64,000 nt of DNA from Virgibacillus proomii (GTDB lineage Bacteria; Bacillota; Bacilli; Bacillales; Amphibacillaceae): positions 874,149-938,148 of the forward strand of contig NZ_FUFN01000010.1 in the NCBI RefSeq assembly GCF_900162615.1, written 5' to 3'. The position numbers and the translations under genes were made by a program. The notes below the pieces were generated by a model, which did not search any database, was not told the origin of the DNA, and worked only from the letters and a program-made list of their open reading frames with translations. Below are positions 52,511 through 61,829 of the stretch, piece by piece. Numbering within the stretch: position 1 is the stretch's first letter; each line of letters begins with the position of its first letter.

Positions 52511-54049
52511 ATGGGTAACTCTAAACAAATTCTAGGAACCCCATGGTTTGTAAAAGGAGATATTAATGGATTTTTCGGACTGTTTAGTAATGTGTTAACA
52601 AACTTCCTTGCTGCAATAGGACTGCTTGTTGCCATTAACATGCCGAGAGATATTGTATATGGGCATATCGTTCCGGCAGCAGCGCTTACCATTGGGATTG
52701 GCGGAATCTTTTTCGCTATTCAGGCTAGACGAAAATCATTGAGAGAAAACCGTGATGATGTTACTGCACTGCCATATGGGTTAAGTGTACCACATTATTT
52801 TGTTGTATCGTTTGCTGTCATGCTACCGGTATATGCCAACACCCAAGATTGGGTGCTGGCATGGTCAGTAGGTATTGCTTGGAATTTAGTCCAAGGAATT
52901 ATCATGACATTAGGCGCCTTTGTTGGCCCTTATATTCAAAAATATATCCCGCGTAGCGCCTTGTTAGGCTCTTTGGCTGGTATTGCTCTAACGTATATTG
53001 CTATGAATCCAATGGGAGAAATATTTACTACACCTTATATTGGACTGATAACATTAGTCATTGTTCTTGCTGGATGGTTAGCACATAAAAAATTACCTGG
53101 TAATATTCCAGCTGGATTATTGGCGATATTAATTGGAATGATCCTTGCTTGGGTAACTGGGTACATGGATGTAGCTGCTGTAAAAGAGGCTGCTAGTGGC
53201 TTCTCCCTTGCATACCCTAGCTTTGCACTCGGACATTTAGCTGAAGGCTTTGCTTATTTATCACCATTTTTAGCTGCTGCTATACCTTTAGCAATTTATG
53301 ATTTTCTTGAAAGTTTGGATAATATCGAGAGTGCTGAAGTTGGTGGAGATAAATACCCTACGACTTTATCACTGCTTGTTCCAGGGGTATTAACCCTTTT
53401 TGGAGCAGCACTTGGAAGTGTTTTTCCAACCATTATTTATATCGGTCATCCAGGTTGGAAAAAGGCTGGCGCTCGTGTAGGCTATTCGATGGCGACAGGC
53501 GTTGGTGTTATCATTATTTCCTTTATCGGTTTATTGCCATTAATGATGTCCATTATTCCGTTAGTTGCCCTACTTCCAATCCTTGTATATATTACAATGA
53601 CGATTGGTACCCAAGCTTACAGTACAGCAAAAGTAGAACATATGCCGGCGATGTTCTTAGGGTTAACTCCCTTTGTAGCAAGTTATATTATTCAGCAGGT
53701 TGACAATGCTTTAGCCGCAGCAGGTACGGATGCAGCTACAGTAGGCTTTGATGTACTTGCCAATAATGGTATTAAATATGTTGGTTGGGATACGCTAGGA
53801 TCTTCTGATATTCTCGTATCGATGATGTTAATTACAATTGTCATATTTTTAATTGATAAAAAGTATAAACTTGCCGCTATATATAGCTTTGTAGCTGCTG
53901 CTCTATCCTTTGTTGGCTTGATTCATGCTCCTGAAATTGGTTTTGGTGCAGGTCAGACAGGTGCATTAGGCTATCTTGCAATGGGGATTACTTTACTAGC
54001 GCTTTACTTCTATCGTGATAAAGATGAATTAAAGGAGCTTAAGTCATAA
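52511..54049 (+). CDS. NCS2-family permease, paralogue 2
   Basis: 512-residue inner-membrane permease, closely related in layout to the 50284 protein: GDINGFFGLFSNVLTNFL, DDVTALPYGLSVPHYF (about 81-96), IYDFLESLDNIESAEVGGDKY and VFPTIIYIGHPGWKKAGAR. The substrate-loop residues differ between the two (ETIDNIES against ESLDNIES; SGTS against YGLS), so they may import different rings or one may export. The ATG follows AAAGGAG. Two NCS2 paralogues flanking one amidase is an unusual arrangement. Confidence 0.87.
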   Translation: MGNSKQILGTPWFVKGDINGFFGLFSNVLTNFLAAIGLLVAINMPRDIVYGHIVPAAALTIGIGGIFFAIQARRKSLRENRDDVTALPYGLSVPHYFVVSFAVMLPVYANTQDWVLAWSVGIAWNLVQGIIMTLGAFVGPYIQKYIPRSALLGSLAGIALTYIAMNPMGEIFTTPYIGLITLVIVLAGWLAHKKLPGNIPAGLLAILIGMILAWVTGYMDVAAVKEAASGFSLAYPSFALGHLAEGFAYLSPFLAAAIPLAIYDFLESLDNIESAEVGGDKYPTTLSLLVPGVLTLFGAALGSVFPTIIYIGHPGWKKAGARVGYSMATGVGVIIISFIGLLPLMMSIIPLVALLPILVYITMTIGTQAYSTAKVEHMPAMFLGLTPFVASYIIQQVDNALAAAGTDAATVGFDVLANNGIKYVGWDTLGSSDILVSMMLITIVIFLIDKKYKLAAIYSFVAAALSFVGLIHAPEIGFGAGQTGALGYLAMGITLLALYFYRDKDELKELKS

Positions 54050-54064
54050 TCAATTGGTGATTGT

Positions 54065-54997
54065 ATGAAAAATAAACTTTGCCAAATTCATGTAATGGAT
54101 AAGCATTTACTTGATTGGTTCAACCAACTTCAAACAGGTGAACAAATTGGAAATGTTCACAGTGTTTTTGACAAGGTGATCAATTTCATTTCCAATGATG
54201 GCAGCATGCTTTTTTCTCTAGCAAAAGACCGAATTATTCAAGCTCCAAAAATGATGAAAACAACAGATGAAATTAGCTTTAATGCTATGTGTTCATCTAT
54301 AAAACCTAGTAATCCGGTCGTTAAAGTTGGTGGAAAAGCGATTCAAATAAAAGGCTGGCAATGGAGCTATATGTCTTCAGAACACTGGGAAAGGGAGATT
54401 TCATCCCTTTCCCAAGTGAAACCAGCTTTATCAGAGTCACATTTAGCCTATATCGATGCATTTATCCAGGCAAATGGTCGAAACGGTGGACTGTTATCTG
54501 CCTGGAAGCATGTGATTGGGCGAAGTGAAACGGTAAGTGGAAGCAGCATCGTTAATATTTATTTTCAACCTTTTGTTAAGGGGTTTAAAACCATTACAGA
54601 AGAAATAGAAAACCAACAACTCGAAAAATTTATGTTTTGTTTTGCCGGTTTAGGGGTTGGATTAACGCCATCAGGCGATGATTTCCTTACTGGTTTACTG
54701 GCAACATGGCATTACTTCGGTTTTTCTTTATATCAGGATTTTATGAGCAATGGCAACGTTAATTTATCCATTTTAAAAAGAAGAACAACAGATATTAGTT
54801 ATTTTATGTTAGAAAATTGCTGTTTCGGTTATGTTAATGACGCTTTACTCGACTTACTTGAACATATTCATCATCATCCAACGAAGCCATTACAGCAAGT
54901 CCTATCTATTGGTTCAACTTCCGGGACCGATATGTTAATCGGCGTAAGCTTTGCATACCGGCAATTATTAAAGCAGCGAATTCTGCTTGAGGATTAG
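54065..54997 (+). CDS. allH: DUF2877 protein AllH, oxamate-transcarbamylase-type subunit
   Basis: 310-residue cytoplasmic protein of the DUF2877 family. Its conserved blocks are GLGVGLTPSGDDFLTGLLA (about 197-215), where the TPSGDD loop looks like a phosphate/metal site, and IGSTSGTDMLIG (about 283-294). E. coli AllH (YlbF) acts with AllF (FdrA) and AllG (YlbE) as the oxamate carbamoyltransferase that turns a carbamoylated product into carbamoyl phosphate. All three genes occur here in a row, in the order H-F-G and then carbamate kinase. The ATG follows GGTGAT. It starts 15 nt after the second NCS2 permease. Confidence 0.85.
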   Translation: MKNKLCQIHVMDKHLLDWFNQLQTGEQIGNVHSVFDKVINFISNDGSMLFSLAKDRIIQAPKMMKTTDEISFNAMCSSIKPSNPVVKVGGKAIQIKGWQWSYMSSEHWEREISSLSQVKPALSESHLAYIDAFIQANGRNGGLLSAWKHVIGRSETVSGSSIVNIYFQPFVKGFKTITEEIENQQLEKFMFCFAGLGVGLTPSGDDFLTGLLATWHYFGFSLYQDFMSNGNVNLSILKRRTTDISYFMLENCCFGYVNDALLDLLEHIHHHPTKPLQQVLSIGSTSGTDMLIGVSFAYRQLLKQRILLED

Positions 54998-55169
54998 GTT
55001 GGAATTGTACCTTTTCTGACTGTTGCGAAGCCAGTTTAACCCTCGTATTCAGTAAATGGCAGATGACTTTACAACATAAAAAATCAATAGGAAACGAAAA
55101 TCGTTAATATCAGGAACTAGACTCTATTAACGCATTTTTAACTTTCATTCATATAAGGAGGAATTTCGA

Positions 55170-56720
55170 ATGGCTTCAATTGTAAAAGTAATACCAAATA
55201 CGTACCATGATTCCGTTACATTAATGTCTTTATCTGGAAAAATTAAAAAGTATGATGGTGTCGAACAAGCTGTTGTGTCAATGGCTACACAAATGAATAA
55301 AGAGCTATTAAATAATATAGGGTTAATGACAGAAAAAGTACAGACTGCAACAGAAAATGATCTCATTATCGCTGTAAAAGCGGATTCCGATGAGCGTGTA
55401 GAAGAAGTTATCGGACTTATTGAAACAGAATTAACTGCAAAAAAATCTAAAAAAGAAAAAAACGGTAACCAGCCAGTTAAAACCATTCATGCAGCTTTAA
55501 ATGCGATGCCAGAAGCGAATATGGCGATTATATCCGTTCCGGGCGAGTATGCTGCGCGAGAGGCTAGACAAGTATTAAAGCAAGGAATGCACGTCATGCT
55601 TTTCAGTGACAATGTTTCGATCGAGGATGAAAGATCACTAAAAGAATTAGGCAGAGAAAAAGGTTTATTTGTCATGGGGCCTGACTGTGGAACAGCAATT
55701 ATTAATCATACTGGTTTATGTTTTGCAAATAAGGTGAGTGAAGGAGAAATAGGCCTTGTAGCTGCTTCAGGTACAGGATTACAAGAGGTTACAGTGCAAA
55801 TTGACAAGCTTGGCTATGGGATTACACAAGCAATTGGAACAGGAGGTCGTGATCTTCATGAGGAGATTGGCGGAATCATGATGCTTCAAGGGCTTAAAGC
55901 GTTGGAAGCTGATGAAAAAACAAAAGTAATCACATTAATTTCTAAGCCGCCAGCTCCAAAAGTTCAGGAAAAAATTCTAGCTGAGGTTAAAAAATGTCAA
56001 AAGCCAGTAGTTGTCTGTTTCTTAGATGGTGATGCACATGAAGTTGAAGAGGCTGGGGCTGTATTTTCTCCGACTTTAATTGATGCTGCACGTCAAGCGG
56101 TTAAATTGATCGATCCAGAAAGCGAGACCGATTCAGAAGTTGATAAAACAGCTTCTAGTTGGGCGAAAGCAGAACAGAAAAAAATAGCAAATTCGCAACA
56201 ATATATTAGAGGGCTTTTCTGTGGTGGTACTTTAACTTCAGAAGCATTATCACTCATTCGTGATGCTGGATTAAAAGTAAAAAGTAATGTTGCCAAAAAA
56301 CAAGCAGAAAAGCTAAATGACGTTCATACGAGTACAGGTCATACCTTACTTGATTTAGGTGATGATGATTTTACGAAAGGCAAACCACACCCAATGATTG
56401 ATCCAAGCTTAAGAAATGAACGAATTGTTGCAGAGGCTAAAGATCCTGAAACAGCCGTATTGTTACTGGACTTTGAATTGGGATATGGTTCACATGAAGA
56501 TCCAGTTGGGGTCAGTCTAGATGCAATTCAAGAAGCTAAACAAATGGCTACACAAGCTGGAAGGTATTTACCAGTTGTTGCATATATATGTGGAACTTCT
56601 AAAGATAAGCAAGACTATCAACAACAAGAAAAGAAACTCAAAGCTATGGGTGTTTATGTAGCTGACAGTAATGCGATGGCAACTAAAATTGCAACCATGC
56701 TTGTTAAGGAGGTAAATTAA
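55170..56720 (+). CDS. fdrA: FdrA/AllF, acyl-CoA-synthetase-like carbamoyltransferase subunit
   Basis: 516-residue cytoplasmic protein with the fold of succinyl-CoA synthetase: a CoA-binding-like domain with MGPDCGTAIINHTGLCFANKV (about 168-188), a ligase domain with GTGGRDLHEEIGG (about 225-237), and a C-terminal flavodoxin-like part with LLDFELGYGSHEDP. It is known as FdrA and, with AllG and AllH, forms the oxamate transcarbamylase. The ATG follows AAGGAGG. A gap of 172 nt without a clear terminator separates it from allH. AllG begins 1 nt after its stop. Confidence 0.9.
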   Translation: MASIVKVIPNTYHDSVTLMSLSGKIKKYDGVEQAVVSMATQMNKELLNNIGLMTEKVQTATENDLIIAVKADSDERVEEVIGLIETELTAKKSKKEKNGNQPVKTIHAALNAMPEANMAIISVPGEYAAREARQVLKQGMHVMLFSDNVSIEDERSLKELGREKGLFVMGPDCGTAIINHTGLCFANKVSEGEIGLVAASGTGLQEVTVQIDKLGYGITQAIGTGGRDLHEEIGGIMMLQGLKALEADEKTKVITLISKPPAPKVQEKILAEVKKCQKPVVVCFLDGDAHEVEEAGAVFSPTLIDAARQAVKLIDPESETDSEVDKTASSWAKAEQKKIANSQQYIRGLFCGGTLTSEALSLIRDAGLKVKSNVAKKQAEKLNDVHTSTGHTLLDLGDDDFTKGKPHPMIDPSLRNERIVAEAKDPETAVLLLDFELGYGSHEDPVGVSLDAIQEAKQMATQAGRYLPVVAYICGTSKDKQDYQQQEKKLKAMGVYVADSNAMATKIATMLVKEVN

Positions 56721-56721
56721 C

Positions 56722-58155
56722 ATGAGTAACATCCAAGATCTATTTAACGAAAAGCTGCATGTTATTAATATCGGTACGTCAACATTTAAAGATGATTTGG
56801 ATTTACAAGGAACAGAAGCAATTCAATTCGATTGGCAGCCACCTGCCGGAGGAAATATGGAATTAATTCATGCATTAGACTATTTCCAAGACAATGAAAG
56901 AATAGATAATGCGAATAAAGAAGCGGTTTCCCGAATAAAAGCGGCTCATCCATTTTTAGTAGATATTGATCTAGCTAAAAACGTAATTCCAAGAATGCAT
57001 AGCAACATGATTCTTCATGCTGGTCCTCCAATTGCATGGGAAAATATGGCTGGTCCAGTTCAAGGAGCCATAATCGGAGCATTAATTTACGAAGGGCTAG
57101 CGAATAATGAGGAAGAAGCAAAAGCTTTAGTTGCAAACGGTGAAATTGAGTTTGCTCCGTGTCATGAGCATTCAGCTGTAGGACCAATGGCAGGTATTGT
57201 GTCCCCCTCCATGCCAGTGCATGTTGTTGAAAACAGAACTCATGGAAATAAAGCATATTGTACAGTAAACGAAGGATTAGGAAAAGTGCTACGATTTGGT
57301 GCTTTTTCCGAGGATGTTATTCAGCGCTTGAAATGGATCAAAGACGTTTATGCAAAAGCATTGAAAAAAGCATTGGCATTAAGCGATGGCATTGATCTTA
57401 AATCAATAACTGCCCAAGCATTGCATATGGGTGATGAATGTCATAATCGTAATAAAGCTTCTACCAGTCTTTTTTATCGTGAAATTACCGATTACTTTTT
57501 ACAAACGGATTTAGATACAGAACAATTGCGTGAGGTGATGCAATTTATTAAGGATAATGAACATTACTATCTAAACCTTTCTATGCCGGCTTGTAAAGCT
57601 GCTTTAGATGCAGGTCACGGGGTTCCTTATTCTACAGTTGTCACTACGATGGCGCGAAATGGTGTAGAATTTGGCATTCGCGTTAGCGGGCTTGGTGAAC
57701 GGGAGTGGTTTACTGCACCAGCTAATTTTGTAAAGGGACTATTTTTCCCTGGTTTCTCAGAAGACGATGCTGCACCTGACCTTGGGGATAGTGCGATTAC
57801 AGAAACGATGGGAATTGGCGGTTTTGCAATGGGTGGATCTCCAGCAATTGTTCAATTTGTTGGTGGTGAAGTAGCAGATGCCATTCATTACAGTGAACAA
57901 ATGTATGATATTACAGTTAGTGAAAACAGTAATTTCTCCATTCCAACACTAGACTTTCGCGGTACTGCATTTGGAATAGACGTATTAAAAGTCATTGAGA
58001 CGGGAATTTTACCTGTTATCAATACTGGAATGGCTAGTAAAATTGCCGGTGTTGGTCAAATTGGCGCAGGTATTGTTCACCCACCAAAAGCATGTTTTGA
58101 AAAAGGATTAATGCGTTTTTATGAAGTTTACGGGGAGGGCGGAAATAATGGGTAA
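56722..58155 (+). CDS. allG: DUF1116 protein AllG, oxamate-transcarbamylase-type subunit
   Basis: 477-residue cytoplasmic DUF1116 protein (E. coli YlbE/AllG). Conserved parts include WQPPAGGNMELI (about 38-49), HAGPPIAWENMAGPVQGA (about 95-112), CHEHSAVGPMAGI (about 149-161) and GMGGFAMGGSP-like MGIGGFAMGGSPAIVQFVGG (about 362-381). With FdrA and AllH it makes the carbamoyltransferase. The ATG follows AAGGAGG inside the fdrA end. The last 8 nt overlap the carbamate kinase start, so stoichiometry is probably set by coupling. Confidence 0.9.
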   Translation: MSNIQDLFNEKLHVINIGTSTFKDDLDLQGTEAIQFDWQPPAGGNMELIHALDYFQDNERIDNANKEAVSRIKAAHPFLVDIDLAKNVIPRMHSNMILHAGPPIAWENMAGPVQGAIIGALIYEGLANNEEEAKALVANGEIEFAPCHEHSAVGPMAGIVSPSMPVHVVENRTHGNKAYCTVNEGLGKVLRFGAFSEDVIQRLKWIKDVYAKALKKALALSDGIDLKSITAQALHMGDECHNRNKASTSLFYREITDYFLQTDLDTEQLREVMQFIKDNEHYYLNLSMPACKAALDAGHGVPYSTVVTTMARNGVEFGIRVSGLGEREWFTAPANFVKGLFFPGFSEDDAAPDLGDSAITETMGIGGFAMGGSPAIVQFVGGEVADAIHYSEQMYDITVSENSNFSIPTLDFRGTAFGIDVLKVIETGILPVINTGMASKIAGVGQIGAGIVHPPKACFEKGLMRFYEVYGEGGNNG

Positions 58156-59083
58156 AGTGTTAATTGCTCTTGGAGGTAATGCACTTGGTAATAACCCCAA
58201 AGAACAGCTTGAGCTCGTACGAGAATCTGCTAAACCGATTGCGGATATGATTGAGCAAGGGCATCATGTAATTATTGCTCATGGCAACGGGCCGCAAGTA
58301 GGATCAATTCATATAGCATTTGATTATGGTTCCAAAACAAATACGAAAATTCCTAAAATGCCGTTTGCAGAGTGCGGAGCGATGAGTCAAGGGTATATTG
58401 GCTATCATTTACAAAATGCAATACGAGAAGAATTATTAAATCGATCCATTCATAAATCTGTATCCACCATTATTAGCCAAGTGGTAGTCGATAAGGATGA
58501 TCCAGCTTTTGAAAATCCGACTAAACCAATAGGATCCTTTTTATCTAAACATGAAGCGAAAAAATTAATGAAAGAAACAAGTGATGTTTATGTGGAAGAT
58601 GCTGGCAGAGGATATCGCAAAGTAATTCCTTCTCCTCTGCCAATTAAAGTAGTGGAAAAAGAAGTTATCGCTGATTTAGTAGATGCTGGACATATTGTGA
58701 TTACCATAGGCGGTGGCGGTATTCCTGTAATTGAGAGGGAAGCAAATGCTTTAGAAGGAGTAGATGCGGTAATTGACAAAGATTTTGCTAGTCAGTGTCT
58801 AGCAAATGAATTAGATGTTGATTTTCTTTTTATTCTTACTGCTGTTGAGAAAATAGCGATCAATTACGGAAAGCCTAATCAACAAGATCTTGACCAAATG
58901 ACAATTGCTGAAGCAAATAACTATATTGCTGAAGGACAGTTTGCACCTGGCAGCATGCTTCCTAAAGTTCAGGCTGCCATTCAATTTGTGCAGGGACGCT
59001 CAGGAAGAAAAGCAATCATCACCTCATTAAATAAAGCTAAAGAAGCGATTTTAGGTAAAACAGGTACTACGATATACAAATAA
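58148..59083 (+). CDS. arcC: Carbamate kinase
   Basis: 311-residue cytoplasmic kinase that makes ATP and carbamate from carbamoyl phosphate and ADP. Family motifs: LIALGGNALG (5-14), HGNGPQVG (about 47-54), GYRKVIPSPLPI (about 157-168), TIGGGGIPVI (about 194-203) and the C-terminal GSMLPKVQAA (about 271-280). The ATG at 58148 lies after GGGAGGGCGG; the frame from 58121 would overlap allG by more. The context (AllF/AllG/AllH) makes it the AllK-type kinase of an anaerobic ureide pathway rather than the arginine deiminase enzyme. Confidence 0.93.
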   Translation: MGKVLIALGGNALGNNPKEQLELVRESAKPIADMIEQGHHVIIAHGNGPQVGSIHIAFDYGSKTNTKIPKMPFAECGAMSQGYIGYHLQNAIREELLNRSIHKSVSTIISQVVVDKDDPAFENPTKPIGSFLSKHEAKKLMKETSDVYVEDAGRGYRKVIPSPLPIKVVEKEVIADLVDAGHIVITIGGGGIPVIEREANALEGVDAVIDKDFASQCLANELDVDFLFILTAVEKIAINYGKPNQQDLDQMTIAEANNYIAEGQFAPGSMLPKVQAAIQFVQGRSGRKAIITSLNKAKEAILGKTGTTIYK

Positions 59084-59107
59084 TGGGGACGTAAATTTAT
59101 AAACGAT

Positions 59108-59148
59108 GAAGCTGATATAATGAAAGTCCATTGTATCAGCTTCTTTAC
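59108..59148 (+). terminator. Terminator of the ureide-type operon
   Basis: GAAGCTGATA (59108-59117) pairs with TATCAGCTTC (59134-59143), followed by a T-rich stretch. Confidence 0.78.
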
Positions 59149-59628
59149 TTATTTAGGTGATTACCCTCATTTCCGCATCGTGGATAGCTTTGGGATACAA
59201 TTAAAAGATATTCGGTTTTTAAATGAGTTAAACAATATTCTTCCACAAATGATTGTAGTTAAGCAAAGTCTGTAAAAGGAACATTTCCATCATCAATGGA
59301 AGCTGATCGTACAGAAGCTGGCAAATTTTCAAATACTGAACATCTATCTATAACTGGTTAGCAATGGCAATTGTGGCAGTGCTTGAAATAATGTGATCAA
59401 ATAAAGGATAAAAGCTACTATAATCGTGTCTATTGAGTTCAATGCTTGTTTAGAAGAAAACAGCTAATGCCCACAAAAGCATTAGCTGTTATTTTAAAAA
59501 TTTGAATTTAAATAAAACATACAACAAAGCAGTCTATTTGCTAAGGTTTTAAAGTTAGCTTTTGTTTTGAAAATGATATTGGATATGTTCTCAAACAAAA
59601 TTACATCAAAAGGGCACAGTAGTATAAA
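59149..59628. other. Intergenic region with degenerate coding traces and inverted repeat
   Basis: About 480 bases. A frame over 59159-59274 reads plausible protein (DYPHFRIVDSFGIQL, then ILPQMIVVKQSL) without a start. A little further on, FSNTEHL is vaguely like an IS110-type transposase tail; both are too decayed to name. AACAGCTAATGC (59459-59470) and GCATTAGCTGTT (59479-59490) form a perfect 12-bp terminator-like stem that, on the minus strand, is followed by TTTTCTTC and may end the Sco gene transcript. Confidence 0.4.
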
Positions 59629-60225
59629 TCACTTTTTTTCGGAAAGTCCAAGTGCTTTTAAATCAGCGAGAATTTGATCCATACTATCTGCTTGTACGCC
59701 ATTATATTTTTTAATAGCCATTCCTTCTGGATTAACTAAGAAAAAGCTCGTTCCATGGGTAACTTGATCCTCACCTTCTGGTGGGGGAGCCACCATGCTC
59801 TTAAACGATTTAATAGAAAACTCTTTAATGGTTTGAAAATCATAGCCTGTCAAAAACGTCCAATTATCTAAATCTGCTTTATAGTCTTTGGCATACGATG
59901 TTAATACCTCTGGTGTATCATTTTCGGGATCTACACTAAAGGAAACAAATTGAATGTTTATATTTTCTTCCTTTACCTTCTGTTGTAGTTTTACCAAATT
60001 GGATGTCATAGGTATGCAGACAGACGTACAATTTGTAAAAATGAAATCAGCTACCCAATAGTCTCCCTTTAGATCCTCTAAGGACAGCTTTTCATTATCT
60101 TGTGTAGTAAAAGTGAAGTCGTTTACTTCTTCCGATATATTTGGTTCGATTTTTTCCTCTACACCCCCACAAGCAGTTAATACAATTGTTGCTGCTAGTA
60201 GAATAACCCCCAGATATTTTTTCAT
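59629..60225 (-). CDS. Sco-family copper chaperone lipoprotein
   Basis: 198-residue SCO1/SenC protein needed to deliver copper to the CuA site of cytochrome c oxidase. The N-terminal signal ends in a lipobox LTAC with Cys19, so it is anchored on the outer face of the membrane. The thioredoxin-like domain carries the copper ligands: TNCTSVCIP (Cys66 and Cys70) and VTHGTSFFLV (His157). FVSFSVDPENDTPEVL (93-108) is also characteristic. The length and lipobox match Bacillus BsSco (YpmQ). The ATG follows GGGAGGAAG. It stands alone. Confidence 0.9.
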   Translation of the reverse strand: MKKYLGVILLAATIVLTACGGVEEKIEPNISEEVNDFTFTTQDNEKLSLEDLKGDYWVADFIFTNCTSVCIPMTSNLVKLQQKVKEENINIQFVSFSVDPENDTPEVLTSYAKDYKADLDNWTFLTGYDFQTIKEFSIKSFKSMVAPPPEGEDQVTHGTSFFLVNPEGMAIKKYNGVQADSMDQILADLKALGLSEKK

Positions 60226-60936
60226 TTGTAACTTCCTCCCATAGATGTATCAATTTTATTCTATCAATTTATTTGGTTGACTGCTCGTAAGTTGTATTTA
60301 TCCCCTTAAGACAACTTAATTACAGTGATTCTTATGATTTTAGTAAATGAAAAGTTTTGCTAACATGAGCCCAAGCCAGCTCATTTTAAGTAACTCATAA
60401 AGATAGATATAACAATTAATAACAAATTAAAACATAGTTTAACGAAATTGTATTAACGAATAAAAAGGATATCAATATCAATATGTGAAGGAAAGATGAC
60501 AACTGCGTGATATTTTATGAATTCTTTGTAAAATTTTATTCCGCATCTATAGTACAGTATGTTTTTTCTCTTCAAGAGCAATAGGGAACAAAAAGAATTA
60601 CAAGCAGGAAATAAAGGTACACTTATATGCCCGATTCGTTTAGGTTAACAGGACGAGAAAAACTTCGAAAGCGACACATCGCACGCAGAAAAAGTGTTCT
60701 TCTTTTTTAAGGACAGATTTGCTACGGTAGCGACACATCGCGGCTTTTCAAGGATGAGAAAAACTGCTGTAGCAATACATCACGGTTTTAAAAGGACGTT
60801 GATCTTAGCCTTGATCTGCTTTTTGCATAGATAAAAGCCCTAATGAATGAAGGTCAATTTATAAATAACCAGTAAAAAGCAAAGGAGAAAGTCATTTGTT
60901 CATACCTTCCCCCTAAATTATTTGTGATCATAAATA
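60226..60936. repeat. Intergenic region with type-B tandem repeats
   Basis: 711 bases without a gene. From about 60623 it carries CCCGATTCGTTTAG (a type-A word), then units starting CATCGC at 60677 and 60736 and CATCAC at 60778, with hairpin-forming AGAAAAAG..CTTTTTT and AAGGACAG words, like those at 35014-35170. A decayed type-A end (ATGAATGAAGG) follows near 60850. The first 380 bases are plain A/T-rich DNA. Confidence 0.55.
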
Positions 60937-61599
60937 CTATAATTTTATACGACGAAACATATCTCGAACATCGAATAGGCTATCTGCAATTTTATAAGCT
61001 TTTGTTTTCATTTCTTGATTAGGTGAAACTAAATCAGGAATGACGATGCATTTTATTCCAGCAGCATATGCCGCTCTTAAGCCATTTGGAGAGTCCTCCA
61101 GAACAAGAGCAGTATCAGGCTTCTCTCCAGCTCGACGACATGCCTCAATAAAAATATCAGGATTTGGTTTACCTCGTTCTACTTCTTCACCACTCATATA
61201 AAAATCGAAACGATCCGTTAATTCATTCATTGTTAAGTAATGTTTAATGGTTGTCAGTGAGCTAGATGAAGCAACGCATTTTTTGATATGAAGTTCATCT
61301 AATATATCGAGCAGTTCATGTACTCCCGGCATTATGCCAACACCTTCTGTTTCTACGATATGCTGAAATTCTTTTAGATAATTTTCCGTTACAAGGCTTA
61401 AGGAAAAATCATCCCCGTATACACCTTGCAGTATTTTTTCCTCTTCTTGAACTCCTGATCCAATAACTAAACTATATATATCCATAGATAGTTGATAGCC
61501 AGCTTGACCCATCGCTTTTTTTAAAGCCTTATAAGCAATACGCTCCGTATCAAAAAGCAGGCCATCCATATCAAAAATAACTTGACGAATCTTGTTCAT
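60937..61599 (-). CDS. HAD-superfamily phosphatase/phosphoglucomutase-like protein
   Basis: 220-residue cytoplasmic haloacid-dehalogenase protein of subfamily IA (beta-phosphoglucomutase/YcjU-like). The ATG at 61599 follows AAGGAGA; a longer frame to 61635 lacks a ribosome site. Motif I FDMDGLLFDTE (9-19) has nucleophile Asp10 and acid/base Asp12. Motif II is SSS (about 107-110), motif III is the Lys in ERGKPNPD (about 141-148), and motif IV is LEDSPNG (about 170-176). A helical cap lies between residues 15 and 90. The substrate is a small phosphosugar or nucleotide, not determinable from sequence. Its operon context gives no clue. Confidence 0.87.
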   Translation of the reverse strand: MNKIRQVIFDMDGLLFDTERIAYKALKKAMGQAGYQLSMDIYSLVIGSGVQEEEKILQGVYGDDFSLSLVTENYLKEFQHIVETEGVGIMPGVHELLDILDELHIKKCVASSSSLTTIKHYLTMNELTDRFDFYMSGEEVERGKPNPDIFIEACRRAGEKPDTALVLEDSPNGLRAAYAAGIKCIVIPDLVSPNQEMKTKAYKIADSLFDVRDMFRRIKL

Positions 61600-61829
61600 T
61601 AACTTCTCTCCTTGTTGTATAGTTAGAACTTCCATAAACAGTCCTACACAGCTGTAAAACCACCCTTATTATAACAGTGAAGCTTAATTACATCTATTAA
61701 AATCATCGATCCTTAACTACAAGAAGGAAAGAAAAAGTAGAATATGACTAGAGAGTATTGTTAAAAACGATTAACTGGGTATGCTATAGATAACTTTTTA
61801 TTCATGATCTACTAATAGGAGGCAAAAAA

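Noticed and set aside
59149..59460. Possible IS110-like transposase remnant
   Set aside because: Only a few residues agree with the family and the frame is broken repeatedly; I could not name it with confidence.
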